In this document: positions 46,310 to 55,841 of the stretch, one piece after another | Position numbering within the stretch: position 1 is the first letter of the stretch | Layout of the letters: the number at the start of each line of letters is the position of its first letter | Source: Catenovulum sediminis | GTDB taxonomy: Bacteria > Pseudomonadota > Gammaproteobacteria > Enterobacterales > Alteromonadaceae | Length of the DNA stretch: 64,000 nt | Reading direction: 5' to 3' (one strand) | Assembly: GCF_040270295.1 (NCBI RefSeq) | Contig: NZ_JBELOE010000093.1 | The notes under the pieces: generated by a model | Database searches by the model: none | What the model was told of the DNA's origin: nothing | What the model saw: only the letters and a program-made list of their open reading frames with translations | Made by a program: the position numbers and the translations under genes

Positions 46310-48703
46310 TTAAAAATACCCACGGATCCCTGCGGTAATATTCCGACCCGGGCGGGGGGCTAAGTCTTTTAAAAATGAGGTATGAACACGTGCTTCTGTA
46401 TCCGTTAAGTTGCTCACTTTCAGGTATAAAGAGGTATCTAAATTTAACAGCGGTAAATCATAAGAAACGTTGACATCAACCAAGGTATAACCGTCTGTAG
46501 CGGTTTCAAAATCAGAAATTTTGTCCTGCTTTTGATAACGGGTAATGTCAAGTTGAGCGCTTAATTGCGCATTCTGATACTGAAACTGGGTACCCACTCT
46601 AAGTGGCGGGGTACGCGGTAAATCGCCACCTGAATTTAAAGTGGCGCGCACGTAATCTGAAAACAAACTGGTTTTAAAGGCATTCGTTACTTGCCAGGCA
46701 AGCTGTGCTTCAAATCCTTTTAAAACCACATCATCTGTTTTAAACAAATAAACCGGTAACTCTGAAGCATGCTCATCGTGTCCACCTTCTTCTTCGCCGT
46801 GGCCATGATCGTGGTCGTGATCGTGCGAAAATTCGGCATACAACCCAGTCGCAACCTGATAATAATAATTATCTACCTGATTATAAAAAGCATTTAATAC
46901 AAAACCGAAATCACCTTGTGTTTTGCGCAAGGTAAAATCGATATTACGCGCTGTTTCTAATTCAATTGTCTGGTTACTTAATTCAAATTCATGACCATGT
47001 GCGTCTTCAACCAAGGTAAAAAGCGCACCAATTTCGTAAGAGCGCGTACCAATGTGCGGACCAAAAGACATCAACTCAGAAGCAGACGGTGCACGCTGCG
47101 AGCGTGAAATTGACACGCCCATATTATAACTGGGCAAAAAGTCCCAAACGATTCCGGCAGATAAACTAACAGGTGTGAATGATTGGTCTACAGAAAAAAC
47201 ACGCGTGATATTCTGTTCGCTTTGATGCTCATTCACGTGACCATGCGCACCATCCGAATCGGCATCATGATCATGCACCTCTAAAGTAGGTAATAATAAT
47301 TGATTCGCAGTCAGTTCTACCTGCTCAACACGCCCACCTAATTGCAATAAAACATCATGAAAATGCGCCTCTTCCATCAGGGCTACGGCAAACGTCTGAG
47401 ACTGTGAAGGCGGTGTAAAAGCTTCATCCCCCTGCGCTGAAATTTCACTGTTTTTATAATGCAAACTCAAACCACCATTCCACTTTTCAAGCGGATTATG
47501 CAATAGCTCGAATTTCACTTCCTCAGTGGAATTTTCAAACAAAGTACCCACTGAATGGTTTTCGATTTCGGCATGTTGATAGTCACTAGCGGATGCACGT
47601 ACATTCAGTTTATTCAACCATTTGTTATCAAACGTCAGCTCAGCTAAAAGCTGAACGCGCGTTTGTTCTAAATCGGCAAAAACACTTTCGGCTTCGGCTG
47701 ATTCTTCAGTTGAATGGCTATGACCCGGAATGCCATATTCGCGATTAAATTGCTCAACTGAAACACCAAAATAACCATTGTCCAATAAATAACTGCTACC
47801 TAGGGTAAAACCATTCGACTCTTCCGCACTGTTGGCGATGGTTTCCTGCTCACCCGCCAAAGGTGTTTTATATTCGTCTGCTTCACGCCAATAACCATCA
47901 ACATAAAAAGCAAGCGAACCTGCCCCACTGGTTAAATTAAACGCACCTAGCTTTTTATTGTTTACCGAGCTGGTTTCGATTTGCCATTCGCCGCGTGTTT
48001 GCTTATCTATTGGCACACGAGAATCAACAACATTGACAACCCCGCCAATTGCGCCGCTGCCATAAAATAAAGTTGCTGGCCCGCGTAAAACTTCAATTTG
48101 CTGCGCAGTAGAAGCTTCAGTCGCAACAGAATGATCGGGCCCGACTCTCGAAACATCCCCCACATCCAAACCATTTTGTGCAATCAACACACGAGGGCCG
48201 CTTAATCCGCGAATAATCGGCGTACTGGCGACATTGCCATGATAGTTAGTATTGACACCGGCCAGTTTTTCAAGGCTATCGCCCAATGTTGACGCTTGCT
48301 GGCGTCTTAACGCTTCGCCAGCAATCACATTTACCGGCGTTGCCGATTCCATAATAGACAAATGCACCGGCGCGGCTTGAACATCTATTACCTCAATGGG
48401 CGTGCGATTTAGCTTAATAATATATTGTTGCAGGCCATTTTCTGGTATTTCGACATGTTGGTGCAAATGCGCAAATCCCTTTGCCACAACATGTATTTTA
48501 TTATCACCAACATTTAAATTAACTAATTTAAACTCACCATTTTCATCTGTTTTAATTGAAGTTGATGTACCTTCAATTTCAATATTAGCACCCGCAACCG
48601 GTTTTCCCTGTTGGTTTACGACCACACCATCAATGCTATTTGCCATTGATATAAAAGGAAAAATAGCTGCTAGTACCGCACTTACATTAAATTTATTCTT
48701 CAT
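46310..48703 (-). CDS. TonB-dependent zinc receptor (ZnuD-like)
   Basis: About 797 residues from the ATG at 48703 (GAGAG 7 bases upstream; the longer frame begins at a poor TTG). After the signal peptide comes a carboxypeptidase-regulatory-like domain (about 30-105), a plug domain (PVNVIAGEALRRQQASTLGDSL, read in parts) and a beta barrel. Two long His-rich loops (HDHDADSDGAHGH and SHDHDHDHGHG) match zinc-binding surface loops of ZnuD. It ends in a terminal aromatic strand. It imports Zn2+ with TonB-ExbBD. Two Zur-like boxes lie upstream, and the propeller lipoprotein follows after 90 bases. Confidence 0.88.
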   Translation of the reverse strand: MKNKFNVSAVLAAIFPFISMANSIDGVVVNQQGKPVAGANIEIEGTSTSIKTDENGEFKLVNLNVGDNKIHVVAKGFAHLHQHVEIPENGLQQYIIKLNRTPIEVIDVQAAPVHLSIMESATPVNVIAGEALRRQQASTLGDSLEKLAGVNTNYHGNVASTPIIRGLSGPRVLIAQNGLDVGDVSRVGPDHSVATEASTAQQIEVLRGPATLFYGSGAIGGVVNVVDSRVPIDKQTRGEWQIETSSVNNKKLGAFNLTSGAGSLAFYVDGYWREADEYKTPLAGEQETIANSAEESNGFTLGSSYLLDNGYFGVSVEQFNREYGIPGHSHSTEESAEAESVFADLEQTRVQLLAELTFDNKWLNKLNVRASASDYQHAEIENHSVGTLFENSTEEVKFELLHNPLEKWNGGLSLHYKNSEISAQGDEAFTPPSQSQTFAVALMEEAHFHDVLLQLGGRVEQVELTANQLLLPTLEVHDHDADSDGAHGHVNEHQSEQNITRVFSVDQSFTPVSLSAGIVWDFLPSYNMGVSISRSQRAPSASELMSFGPHIGTRSYEIGALFTLVEDAHGHEFELSNQTIELETARNIDFTLRKTQGDFGFVLNAFYNQVDNYYYQVATGLYAEFSHDHDHDHGHGEEEGGHDEHASELPVYLFKTDDVVLKGFEAQLAWQVTNAFKTSLFSDYVRATLNSGGDLPRTPPLRVGTQFQYQNAQLSAQLDITRYQKQDKISDFETATDGYTLVDVNVSYDLPLLNLDTSLYLKVSNLTDTEARVHTSFLKDLAPRPGRNITAGIRGYF

Positions 48704-48735
48704 GCTAGCTCTCAATTCTCGTCACGATAAATGCA

Positions 48736-48770
48736 ATGTTATCTTATAACATAATGTTACTTTATAACAT
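48736..48770. promoter_or_regulatory. Two tandem Zur-like boxes
   Basis: ATGTTATCTTATAACAT (48736-48752, perfect GTTAT-n3-ATAAC palindrome) and ATGTTACTTTATAACAT (48754-48770, one mismatch) start 18 bases apart, directly upstream of the receptor. Gammaproteobacterial Zur sites read GTTATAnTATAAC, so this is a close match and implies repression by zinc-loaded Zur. Confidence 0.82.
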
Positions 48771-48911
48771 ATCACTTATTTACAGTGTAAAACAACACAT
48801 TTATCTTCAGTACGGAAAAGCAATGGCAGAAAAGCTCTGGCGGATAACAACAGGTAATTTTCTAATTATTCAACTACACTAAAATATTATAATTAACAAA
48901 AACTACAGCTC

Positions 48912-50327
48912 ATGCAAAACGTCAACGAACTCAATTTGCTTAAGCTACTAGAGCATGCTCACATTGGTGTTGTTTTCCATCGGTGGGATACATCGATTCT
49001 TTACGCCAACCCAATGGCTTTAGCTTTATTAGAAATGACAAGTGAGCAAATTATTGGCAAAAACGCCTTTGATCCCCAATGGAATTTTATTGACGCGGAT
49101 GGCAAAAAACTCTTAGTTGACAATTACCCAGTAAAAAAAGTCATACGCAGCAGACAACGCATTACTAACGAAACCATGGGCATAATCAGCCATATTAACG
49201 CAGAGATTAAGTGGTTTTTAGTCAATGCCTACTGTGATATTGGTAAAACTGAACAGGACAGCTTTGTTGTAGTGACCTTTAACGATATTTCAGATATAAA
49301 AACTTTATTTAGTTTTCAAGAGATAGTCGAAAACACGCAAGATATTGTGATTGTCACCGAAGCGCAGGACATTGAGTATCCAACCGGCCCAAAAATCATT
49401 TATGTAAATAAAGCATTTGAAAACCTCACCGGTTACAAAGCCGAAGAAGTAATCGGCGAAACACCCCGAATATTGCAAGGCACCCTAACCGATGAAGCAG
49501 CGAAAGGCCGTATCCGAGAAGCTTTAATAAAGCACCAAAAAATCACCGAAACCTTATTAAATTACGATTGCAAAGGCCGGCCTTACTGGATAGAAATTAA
49601 TGTTGTTCCGCTGAAAAACAATTATGGAGAAGTCACCCATTTCGCGGCGATTCAACGCAATGTTTCTGAGCGAAAATTTCATTTGGAACAGTTAAAAAAA
49701 CGCAACTCAGATCTCAAACAACTTAAACAAAATTTAGAAAGGCTGGTTAACGACCGAACGCTAGAATTACAAAAAGCTAAAAATCAGCTAGAAAGCATTG
49801 CTTTTTACGACCCTTTAACCGACGTGCCCAATCGCCGGCTTTTTATTGATCTTGCAAATAAACTGATTAAAAGTGCCGAGCGCCACAATTTTAAAATAGC
49901 TTTTGGCCTGTTAGATATAGACGACTTTAAAATGCTTAATGATACCTACGGACATGATGTGGGCGATTTGGTTTTGATCAGTCTTGCACACTTTTTAAAA
50001 AGCTTCTTTCGTAGTGAAGATGTCTATTGCCGATATGGCGGGGAAGAGTTTGCATTTGCAATATTATTAAAAGATGAGCAGTCAGTTACCGCTTTAGCCA
50101 ACAGAATTTTAGAGGGCATAGATAAACTTTCTGTAGCATTGCCAACCAGTGAGACAGCGCATACAGAAAACACTAAAGCCCTATCCATTACGGCCAGTAT
50201 CGGCTTAAAATATTGCGATCCAACTACGCAGCAAAAAATCGACTTAGAAAAAGCACTAAAATGCTGCGATGTCGCGATGTATCAAGCCAAATACAATGGC
50301 AAAAATCAGTACAAAATCCATCAATAA
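48912..50327 (+). CDS. Diguanylate cyclase with two PAS domains
   Basis: 471 residues, no membrane helix. An N-terminal PAS (about 10-130) and a second PAS-PAC (about 135-255, with a GYKAEEVIGETPRILQG loop and HFAAIQRNVSERK) lead through a coiled coil (about 255-295) to GGDEF with GGEEF (376-380) and an RxxD site (RSED) five residues earlier. The second PAS has the GYxxEEVIGxxPRxLQ pattern of LOV-like/redox PAS domains but lacks a visible photoactive Cys in NCRFLQ form, so it is probably a non-LOV PAS. Confidence 0.9.
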   Translation: MQNVNELNLLKLLEHAHIGVVFHRWDTSILYANPMALALLEMTSEQIIGKNAFDPQWNFIDADGKKLLVDNYPVKKVIRSRQRITNETMGIISHINAEIKWFLVNAYCDIGKTEQDSFVVVTFNDISDIKTLFSFQEIVENTQDIVIVTEAQDIEYPTGPKIIYVNKAFENLTGYKAEEVIGETPRILQGTLTDEAAKGRIREALIKHQKITETLLNYDCKGRPYWIEINVVPLKNNYGEVTHFAAIQRNVSERKFHLEQLKKRNSDLKQLKQNLERLVNDRTLELQKAKNQLESIAFYDPLTDVPNRRLFIDLANKLIKSAERHNFKIAFGLLDIDDFKMLNDTYGHDVGDLVLISLAHFLKSFFRSEDVYCRYGGEEFAFAILLKDEQSVTALANRILEGIDKLSVALPTSETAHTENTKALSITASIGLKYCDPTTQQKIDLEKALKCCDVAMYQAKYNGKNQYKIHQ

Positions 50328-50343
50328 ACAAAAAGCCAGAAAA

Positions 50344-51375
50344 TCAGTCTAACTGTTTTAGCTGATGCTCAACCAATGGGTTGTCAGGTGCCAACTGTTT
50401 AGCAACTTCCAACAACTGAATAGCGTCTTTCGGGTGTTTTTCCTGATGTTTCATCGCAATATCAAGTAAGGGCTTTATATCTATTTGCGCTTGATATTCC
50501 TGCACATAACTTTCTTTTTCGTCAATCAAAATCCGATGTGCTTTACTCAGCAAGTCTAATCTATGGTTTGAATTCGCATTGGCTTTATTCAACTTTTTGT
50601 AATAATCCTCTTTAAAGCGCAATGTTTTAGTTTGCTGGCGAAACTGTGCAATATCCACTTGCTGATTGCAGATAAAATCTATCGCAACCTGCTTATAAAA
50701 ACCAAACTTGTTCAGATACGTTGCATGCGTGCCGTGGCCCATACCAAATACACGTAAATGGGTGAGCTGCGAATAACGTTTTGCATGCATACGGTCAATA
50801 AAGTTGGTCGGATCGTAAATAATATAGCCTTTGGCGTGGCCTAAATCTAAATCGTGATAATCGCCTTGCCAGTCAAATTTTTGTGCGATATCCGTGCTAG
50901 AACGATCGTCCCACGGCACCAATGCTTTATTTTTGGTACTGACAGGGTGAAATAACAATACCTGATCTAAACCCAATAAATTAGCAAACGCCCCCACACC
51001 AAATCCGCCCCGGCTTAAACCGTAACCTAATTTGCAGTTAAAAGGGGTTAATAATGTTGCAAGCTGCTCAAGAAAAAAAATCAAATTCTGGCTGCGAAAC
51101 CAATTACTTTTACCCAAGTGTTGAAAAGCAATAATATTCACATTTTGTTTGTGTGCTAATTTATAGCCCCAAGGTGAAAAATCATCATGTAAATCATGCT
51201 CTTGAACATTAGTACCGGCAGGAGAAAAGGTAAAAAGCAAAGGTTTATCTGGATCAACAAAACTGTATTTAACAAAAACTCCATCAAGCAGATCATGTCC
51301 GCTCATTGGCAATCTGGCCTTTTGTTCTTCACAGGAAAGGGTTAACCACTCATCTAACCAATACAATAACTTCAT
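50344..51375 (-). CDS. Alpha/beta-hydrolase-like protein with TPR-like tail
   Basis: 343 residues from the ATG at 51375, preceded by GGAGG. The centre has GYGLSRGGFGVGAFANLLG, a nucleophile-elbow-like GLSRGG. FTFSPAGTNVQEHD may be the oxyanion region and MGHGTHAT a late His. The C-terminal 60 residues are TPR-like (KHPKDAIQLLEVAKQLAPDNPLVEHQL). It resembles the 'Asp2-like' hydrolase folds of polysaccharide or glycoprotein modification systems, but I do not recognise the family. Confidence 0.7.
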   Translation of the reverse strand: MKLLYWLDEWLTLSCEEQKARLPMSGHDLLDGVFVKYSFVDPDKPLLFTFSPAGTNVQEHDLHDDFSPWGYKLAHKQNVNIIAFQHLGKSNWFRSQNLIFFLEQLATLLTPFNCKLGYGLSRGGFGVGAFANLLGLDQVLLFHPVSTKNKALVPWDDRSSTDIAQKFDWQGDYHDLDLGHAKGYIIYDPTNFIDRMHAKRYSQLTHLRVFGMGHGTHATYLNKFGFYKQVAIDFICNQQVDIAQFRQQTKTLRFKEDYYKKLNKANANSNHRLDLLSKAHRILIDEKESYVQEYQAQIDIKPLLDIAMKHQEKHPKDAIQLLEVAKQLAPDNPLVEHQLKQLD

Positions 51376-51526
51376 CTGTCCTCCAGCCAAATTGGGGCGC
51401 TGATTGTATCAAAATTAATCAAATAAGAGAAATCACACGACAAACCGGTTGATTAGTATCGGCATTAAAGTCATCGCCTAAAATTTCTCTCTGTATTTTT
51501 TGGCCTTGCTCCTTAGCTTTACAAAC

Positions 51527-51554
51527 AAAAACGGCCAGTGAATACTGGCCGTTT
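51527..51554 (-). terminator. Rho-independent terminator of the 5'-nucleotidase gene
   Basis: On the minus strand, arms AAACGGCCAGT / ACTGGCCGTTT around a four-base loop are followed by a T-rich run. It lies 27 bases after the nucleotidase stop. Confidence 0.85.
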
Positions 51555-51580
51555 AAAAATACTTGGCGAGTTAAAACCAA

Positions 51581-53506
51581 TTAGAACCCTGCACAATTCG
51601 TATCAGAGCTGTGATTACAAGCATCTCGACCGATATAATTTTGAGTTGAATATTCTTCAATCGGCAATTTATCTAATGCCATATTGTTTTCTGACAACAT
51701 CTCAACATAATCGATTAAACCTTGCGCATATTCAGTGTAAGTATCTACATAATCACCCGCATTAAACACAGTACCAAAAGTTGCATAACCGTCTTGGCCG
51801 CTGGCGATAAAATCATTCGTGACCACAGTATAAGTTGCACTTAAATCAATGGCGTTCCAGCTACCCGCAACACGAGGATTTACCTCAACATTGCTCACCC
51901 GGCTACCTTTAGCAGCAGACGCATCAACATTAAAACGTAAACCAGCCGCGTACGGATAAGAACCGGTAGAACCCGCATTGTCTAAGGTATTGGCCAATGC
52001 ATCTTCTAACACATCAACAATTTGCTGACCTGTCATTTCTAACGTCACCAAAGTATTTGAAAAAGGTAACAAGGTATAAGCATCTGCAATTGTAAAATCA
52101 CCGGCCGCAACATCCACTCGCACACCACCGGCATTTTGAATACCGATATCCGCCGTTGGCGTTACCGTCATAAAGGCTTTAGCCACCAGATTAGAAATAT
52201 CGCTGCCAAATTCATAAGTTGCTGAAGCATCGCACAAAGTAGAACGCGCTTGCCCTGGGAAACGGTCTAAACATAAATCAGTTGCAACCGTACCAATCAC
52301 AAACTGAGTTAACTCGTTTACTTGCTGATCATAACTTGCAAGCAATGCGTTGGTCGCCGCATCGGCTTCTGTTACTACAACTTCAGAATGCTGAGTTAAC
52401 GCTTGGCTGACAAGCATTTTATCCTGATCGCTTAATACGCGGGTTTCACTGTCGCTAAACTCGTAGGCAAATTGATCGCTCACAGGCAGCAAAGGCTCAC
52501 CTTGACAAGAAACAACATGCCCTTCTTTATCAAAACTCACCTCTAATTTCCCCATAATATGCGCATATTCCCAAGCTTGAACAACACAAACTTGATTGCC
52601 CATTTTATCCGTTACTTGGGTTGGATATGGACCAACCGGATTAAACCCTAAATCAGAAAAAGAAGCATCGCCCAATAAACTATGCGAGTCACCGCCAACA
52701 ACAACATCGACACCTTCTAAATTCGCCACCATAGCCAAATCGTTTTGATACTGATAATGCGTTAATAAAATAATTTTATTCACGCCCATATCCGTTAACT
52801 CATCAATATATTGCTGCGCTGTAGTGGTTTCGTCTAAAAATAAAGTGCCATCATCAGGCTGAGAAGAATTTTTGGTTTTACCTGCGATATCGATACCGAC
52901 AATACCAATTTTTTCGCCTTCTTTTTCAACAATAGTATAAGGTTGAATATAACCATCTTTAATCGCTGAATCATCTGCCGGCACTACGTTTGCAGCTAAA
53001 ACAGAGGTATCACAACCGCCAGAGCTCAACTCATCTAAAAAGCTAGCTAAACCTGCATCACCATCGTCAAATTCGTGATTACCTAAGGCAAACGCATCAA
53101 AACACACCTGATTCATCATCGCCGCGTCCGCTTCACCTTTATACAAGCTGTAATACAAAGTACCTGTAATCGCATCACCCGAGTGCAATTTTAAAACGTT
53201 TTTACTGTTAGCCGCTTGTTGCTCAAACAAACTAACCAACATCGGAAAACCACCATAACTGACTTCAACTTCGTTAATTGCAGCATCGTTTTCAGCTTTC
53301 GCCGACAAACTTAAAGTAGACACATCAAAATCAAACGAATCTGCTGCGATATGCGAATGATGATCGTTCATATGCAAAATGGTGACATCAATTGCTTTAG
53401 CTTGGTGCTCGTCGTCATTGTCGTTAACGTTAATATCTAGGTTGCAACCAGCTAATAAAGCCGTGCAAGCCGCACTGACTAAACTGACTTTAAATAGGTT
53501 TTTCAT
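51581..53506 (-). CDS. Exported 5'-nucleotidase/UDP-sugar hydrolase lipoprotein (UshA-like)
   Basis: About 641 residues from the ATG at 53506 (GGAG upstream). Signal peptide with lipobox LLAGC (Cys21). The N-terminal metallophosphatase domain has HMNDHHSH, GDAITGTLYY and ALGNHEFDDGDAG, the dimetal ligands; the C-terminal 5'-nucleotidase domain (about 390-600) includes AGGVRVDVAAGDFTIADAY. It dephosphorylates extracellular nucleotides to recover phosphate and nucleosides. The long linker is acidic, as in marine secreted enzymes. Confidence 0.92.
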   Translation of the reverse strand: MKNLFKVSLVSAACTALLAGCNLDINVNDNDDEHQAKAIDVTILHMNDHHSHIAADSFDFDVSTLSLSAKAENDAAINEVEVSYGGFPMLVSLFEQQAANSKNVLKLHSGDAITGTLYYSLYKGEADAAMMNQVCFDAFALGNHEFDDGDAGLASFLDELSSGGCDTSVLAANVVPADDSAIKDGYIQPYTIVEKEGEKIGIVGIDIAGKTKNSSQPDDGTLFLDETTTAQQYIDELTDMGVNKIILLTHYQYQNDLAMVANLEGVDVVVGGDSHSLLGDASFSDLGFNPVGPYPTQVTDKMGNQVCVVQAWEYAHIMGKLEVSFDKEGHVVSCQGEPLLPVSDQFAYEFSDSETRVLSDQDKMLVSQALTQHSEVVVTEADAATNALLASYDQQVNELTQFVIGTVATDLCLDRFPGQARSTLCDASATYEFGSDISNLVAKAFMTVTPTADIGIQNAGGVRVDVAAGDFTIADAYTLLPFSNTLVTLEMTGQQIVDVLEDALANTLDNAGSTGSYPYAAGLRFNVDASAAKGSRVSNVEVNPRVAGSWNAIDLSATYTVVTNDFIASGQDGYATFGTVFNAGDYVDTYTEYAQGLIDYVEMLSENNMALDKLPIEEYSTQNYIGRDACNHSSDTNCAGF

Positions 53507-53774
53507 ATGTGCTCCATGTTGATGGTTTTTGCCAACTAATATAATTGTGGCCAAATAATAACCATCAAATTGGGCGCAATCATGACACTAAGATGAAAGT
53601 GATTTGACACAGTAACAACACAAAGGTAACAACATTGTTAACAGTTTATTGTTATTTAAATTAATGTAGTTTAAGATTGCAAAGGCCTGTTTATTTATAA
53701 AATTAATTTTTTATAAATAAGATAAACCAACTCAATACACCGAATTGCCAAATAGCCAAAGTGAGAATGAAATA

Positions 53775-55694
53775 ATGTTGATACAAAAAAGAAGAATGTC
53801 ACTTGTGATGTCTGCAGTGGTGGCATCATTAATGGGTTGCAGCCAGAATTCAACCGAACAACACTCTAAAATCGAATTTAAAGATGTTACCCAAAGTGTT
53901 GGTTTAGTCACCGAAAACAACTGGAAATATGGTGGCCCCGCAGTGGCGGATATGAATAACGACGGTCGCTACGACTTTTTGTTAACCAATCACAACTCAA
54001 CCCCAGCGCAACTATTTATCGCCAACGAAGACAACACCTATACCGAAATTAAAGGCCAGTTTCCGATGGCCGATTTACATGGCTTAACAGCCGGTGACTA
54101 TGACTTAGACGGCGACAACGACGTTATCTTATCCGTTGGCGGCGGTAGCGGCTTAAAACCACAACCACAACGTTTATTCAGAAACGACAATGGCAATTTT
54201 GTAGAAGTCACTAAAGAAGCCGGCGTTGCAGAATTAGGCGCACGAGGCCGCGCCGTTAGATGGATAGACTTAGACAGCGACGGCGACCTAGACTTTTTGC
54301 AAATTAACGCGCCAAAAGTTGTAAACGAAGATATGCCCAGAAATATCTTATTTAAAAACAATGGCGACGGCACTTTTGATTATCATCACAGCCCAAGTTT
54401 TGAAGAAGTAGACGCAGAGCGCCTGTTATTATCCGATTTTGATAACGACGGTTATCTAGACGTTATCGCGTTTGATGGGCATGGCATTACAACCTTATTA
54501 AAAAACAACAATGATTTTAGCTTTACCGATGTCACCTCAAAATGGCTGACAAAAGATGCAGAAAACTACAAATATGTAATCGCAGTCGCCCACCTTGATA
54601 TGGACCAAGATGGCGATTTAGATTACTACCTCGCCCGAGGTAAACTGCATTATGGTTTAGCCAACAACTCGATTTCTTACACCAAAGAAACCAAAAGATT
54701 AGACCTGCGCGACGAAGGTAACGAAAGTGAAGACGGCATGTTACTAACCGTAGACGGCGACCTTTCACTGATTAACTTTTACCACTGGCCCAGAGCAAAA
54801 GACTTAGAGTACATGCCGGTATTTTTGGGCAAAGATAAAACCAGCATCAAACCGCCAGAAGATACCTTTGTAGTAGCAAAAGAAACCGCCAAAGGATTTC
54901 CGGATGAGATAACAGAAACAGGCTGGTACGTCGGTTACTTAGGCGATGGAAAATGGAAAGTGAGATGGAAACTGGGCGTTAAACAAGCTTGGGGTATTCG
55001 CGCTTCATTTGGAGGGGTAACCGAATATGACACAGAATTCACGCCGAACAACTCAGATTTACCAGATGTATTATTGCGTAACGACGGCACCCATTTTACC
55101 GATATTTCAGACACCTTACCAAAACTGACGAATCATAATAACTGGGGCGTTGCAGTCGGCGATTTTGACAATGACAGCGACGACGATTTATTTGTTTACC
55201 GCTTTGGTAAATTAAAAGAACGCCTGCCGGATTTACTCTTAGTAAACGATGGCACAGGTAAATTTGAAGCCTCACTGGCGACATCTGCAACCTCAGGCGT
55301 TGGCAAAGATCAACATGGTGATATGGGCATCGCCATTGACTATAACCAAGACGGCAAACTTGATTTGTTAAATGGCGACGACGACAACGGCCCTTGGTAC
55401 ATGTATCAAAATATAACCGAAAATAACAATCATTATGCCTTTGTGCATGTGGGGTATTCAGTAAAAGGCGTCGACCCATATGGCGCAAAAATTGAAGTGA
55501 CAACCCAACAAGGCAAACAACACAAAACCGTGGGTTCGTTAAATGCCAGCCATTCACAAAGCTTGTTAAACATTGCCCACTTTGGATTAGGCAACCTAGA
55601 TAAAATAGACAAGGTTAAAGTAACATGGCGCGACGGCACCACAGAAACAAAAAGCAACTTAAGCGCTGATAACACTTACAAATTTGGTAAATAG
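53775..55694 (+). CDS. FG-GAP/VCBS repeat lipoprotein with ASPIC/UnbV domain (CRTAC1-like)
   Basis: About 639 residues from the ATG at 53775 (MLIQKRRMSL), lipobox SLMGC. Seven or more Ca-binding repeats of the FG-GAP type: DMNNDGRYDF, DYDLDGDNDV, DLDSDGDLDF, DFDNDGYLDV, DMDQDGDLDY, DFDNDSDDDLF and DYNQDGKLDL. The C-terminal 100 residues are an ASPIC/UnbV domain (VDPYGAKIEVTTQQGKQHK ... SLNASHSQSLLNIAHFGLG). Predicted surface beta-propeller with unknown ligand. It is transcribed apart from neighbours. Confidence 0.9.
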   Translation: MLIQKRRMSLVMSAVVASLMGCSQNSTEQHSKIEFKDVTQSVGLVTENNWKYGGPAVADMNNDGRYDFLLTNHNSTPAQLFIANEDNTYTEIKGQFPMADLHGLTAGDYDLDGDNDVILSVGGGSGLKPQPQRLFRNDNGNFVEVTKEAGVAELGARGRAVRWIDLDSDGDLDFLQINAPKVVNEDMPRNILFKNNGDGTFDYHHSPSFEEVDAERLLLSDFDNDGYLDVIAFDGHGITTLLKNNNDFSFTDVTSKWLTKDAENYKYVIAVAHLDMDQDGDLDYYLARGKLHYGLANNSISYTKETKRLDLRDEGNESEDGMLLTVDGDLSLINFYHWPRAKDLEYMPVFLGKDKTSIKPPEDTFVVAKETAKGFPDEITETGWYVGYLGDGKWKVRWKLGVKQAWGIRASFGGVTEYDTEFTPNNSDLPDVLLRNDGTHFTDISDTLPKLTNHNNWGVAVGDFDNDSDDDLFVYRFGKLKERLPDLLLVNDGTGKFEASLATSATSGVGKDQHGDMGIAIDYNQDGKLDLLNGDDDNGPWYMYQNITENNNHYAFVHVGYSVKGVDPYGAKIEVTTQQGKQHKTVGSLNASHSQSLLNIAHFGLGNLDKIDKVKVTWRDGTTETKSNLSADNTYKFGK

Positions 55695-55739
55695 CAAATT
55701 TCGTAAATAAACAAATTTCGTAAATAAACAAAGTGCGTA
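55679..55739 (+). repeat. Three to four tandem copies of a 17-bp unit at the FG-GAP gene stop
   Basis: AAATTTCGTAAATAAAC occurs twice exactly after the stop (from 55697), then once as AAAGTGCGTAAATAAAC; the coding end (AAATTTGGTAAATAGC, at 55680) is a degenerate first copy. It is followed by a terminator. Confidence 0.75.
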
Positions 55740-55763
55740 AATAAACAAGCTGCGCCAGAAATG

Positions 55764-55792
55764 AGTAAGCCCGTAAGTTTTACGGGCTTACT
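55764..55792. terminator. Strong stem-loop terminator
   Basis: Perfect 13-base arms (AGTAAGCCCGTAA / TTACGGGCTTACT) with a GTT loop, 70 bases after the FG-GAP gene and before the convergent DUF3037 gene; short T-run follows. Confidence 0.8.
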
Positions 55793-55841
55793 TTCATTAG
55801 CACATCATTAAGCAAAATTAATTGCAAACATTACTGCCTAT

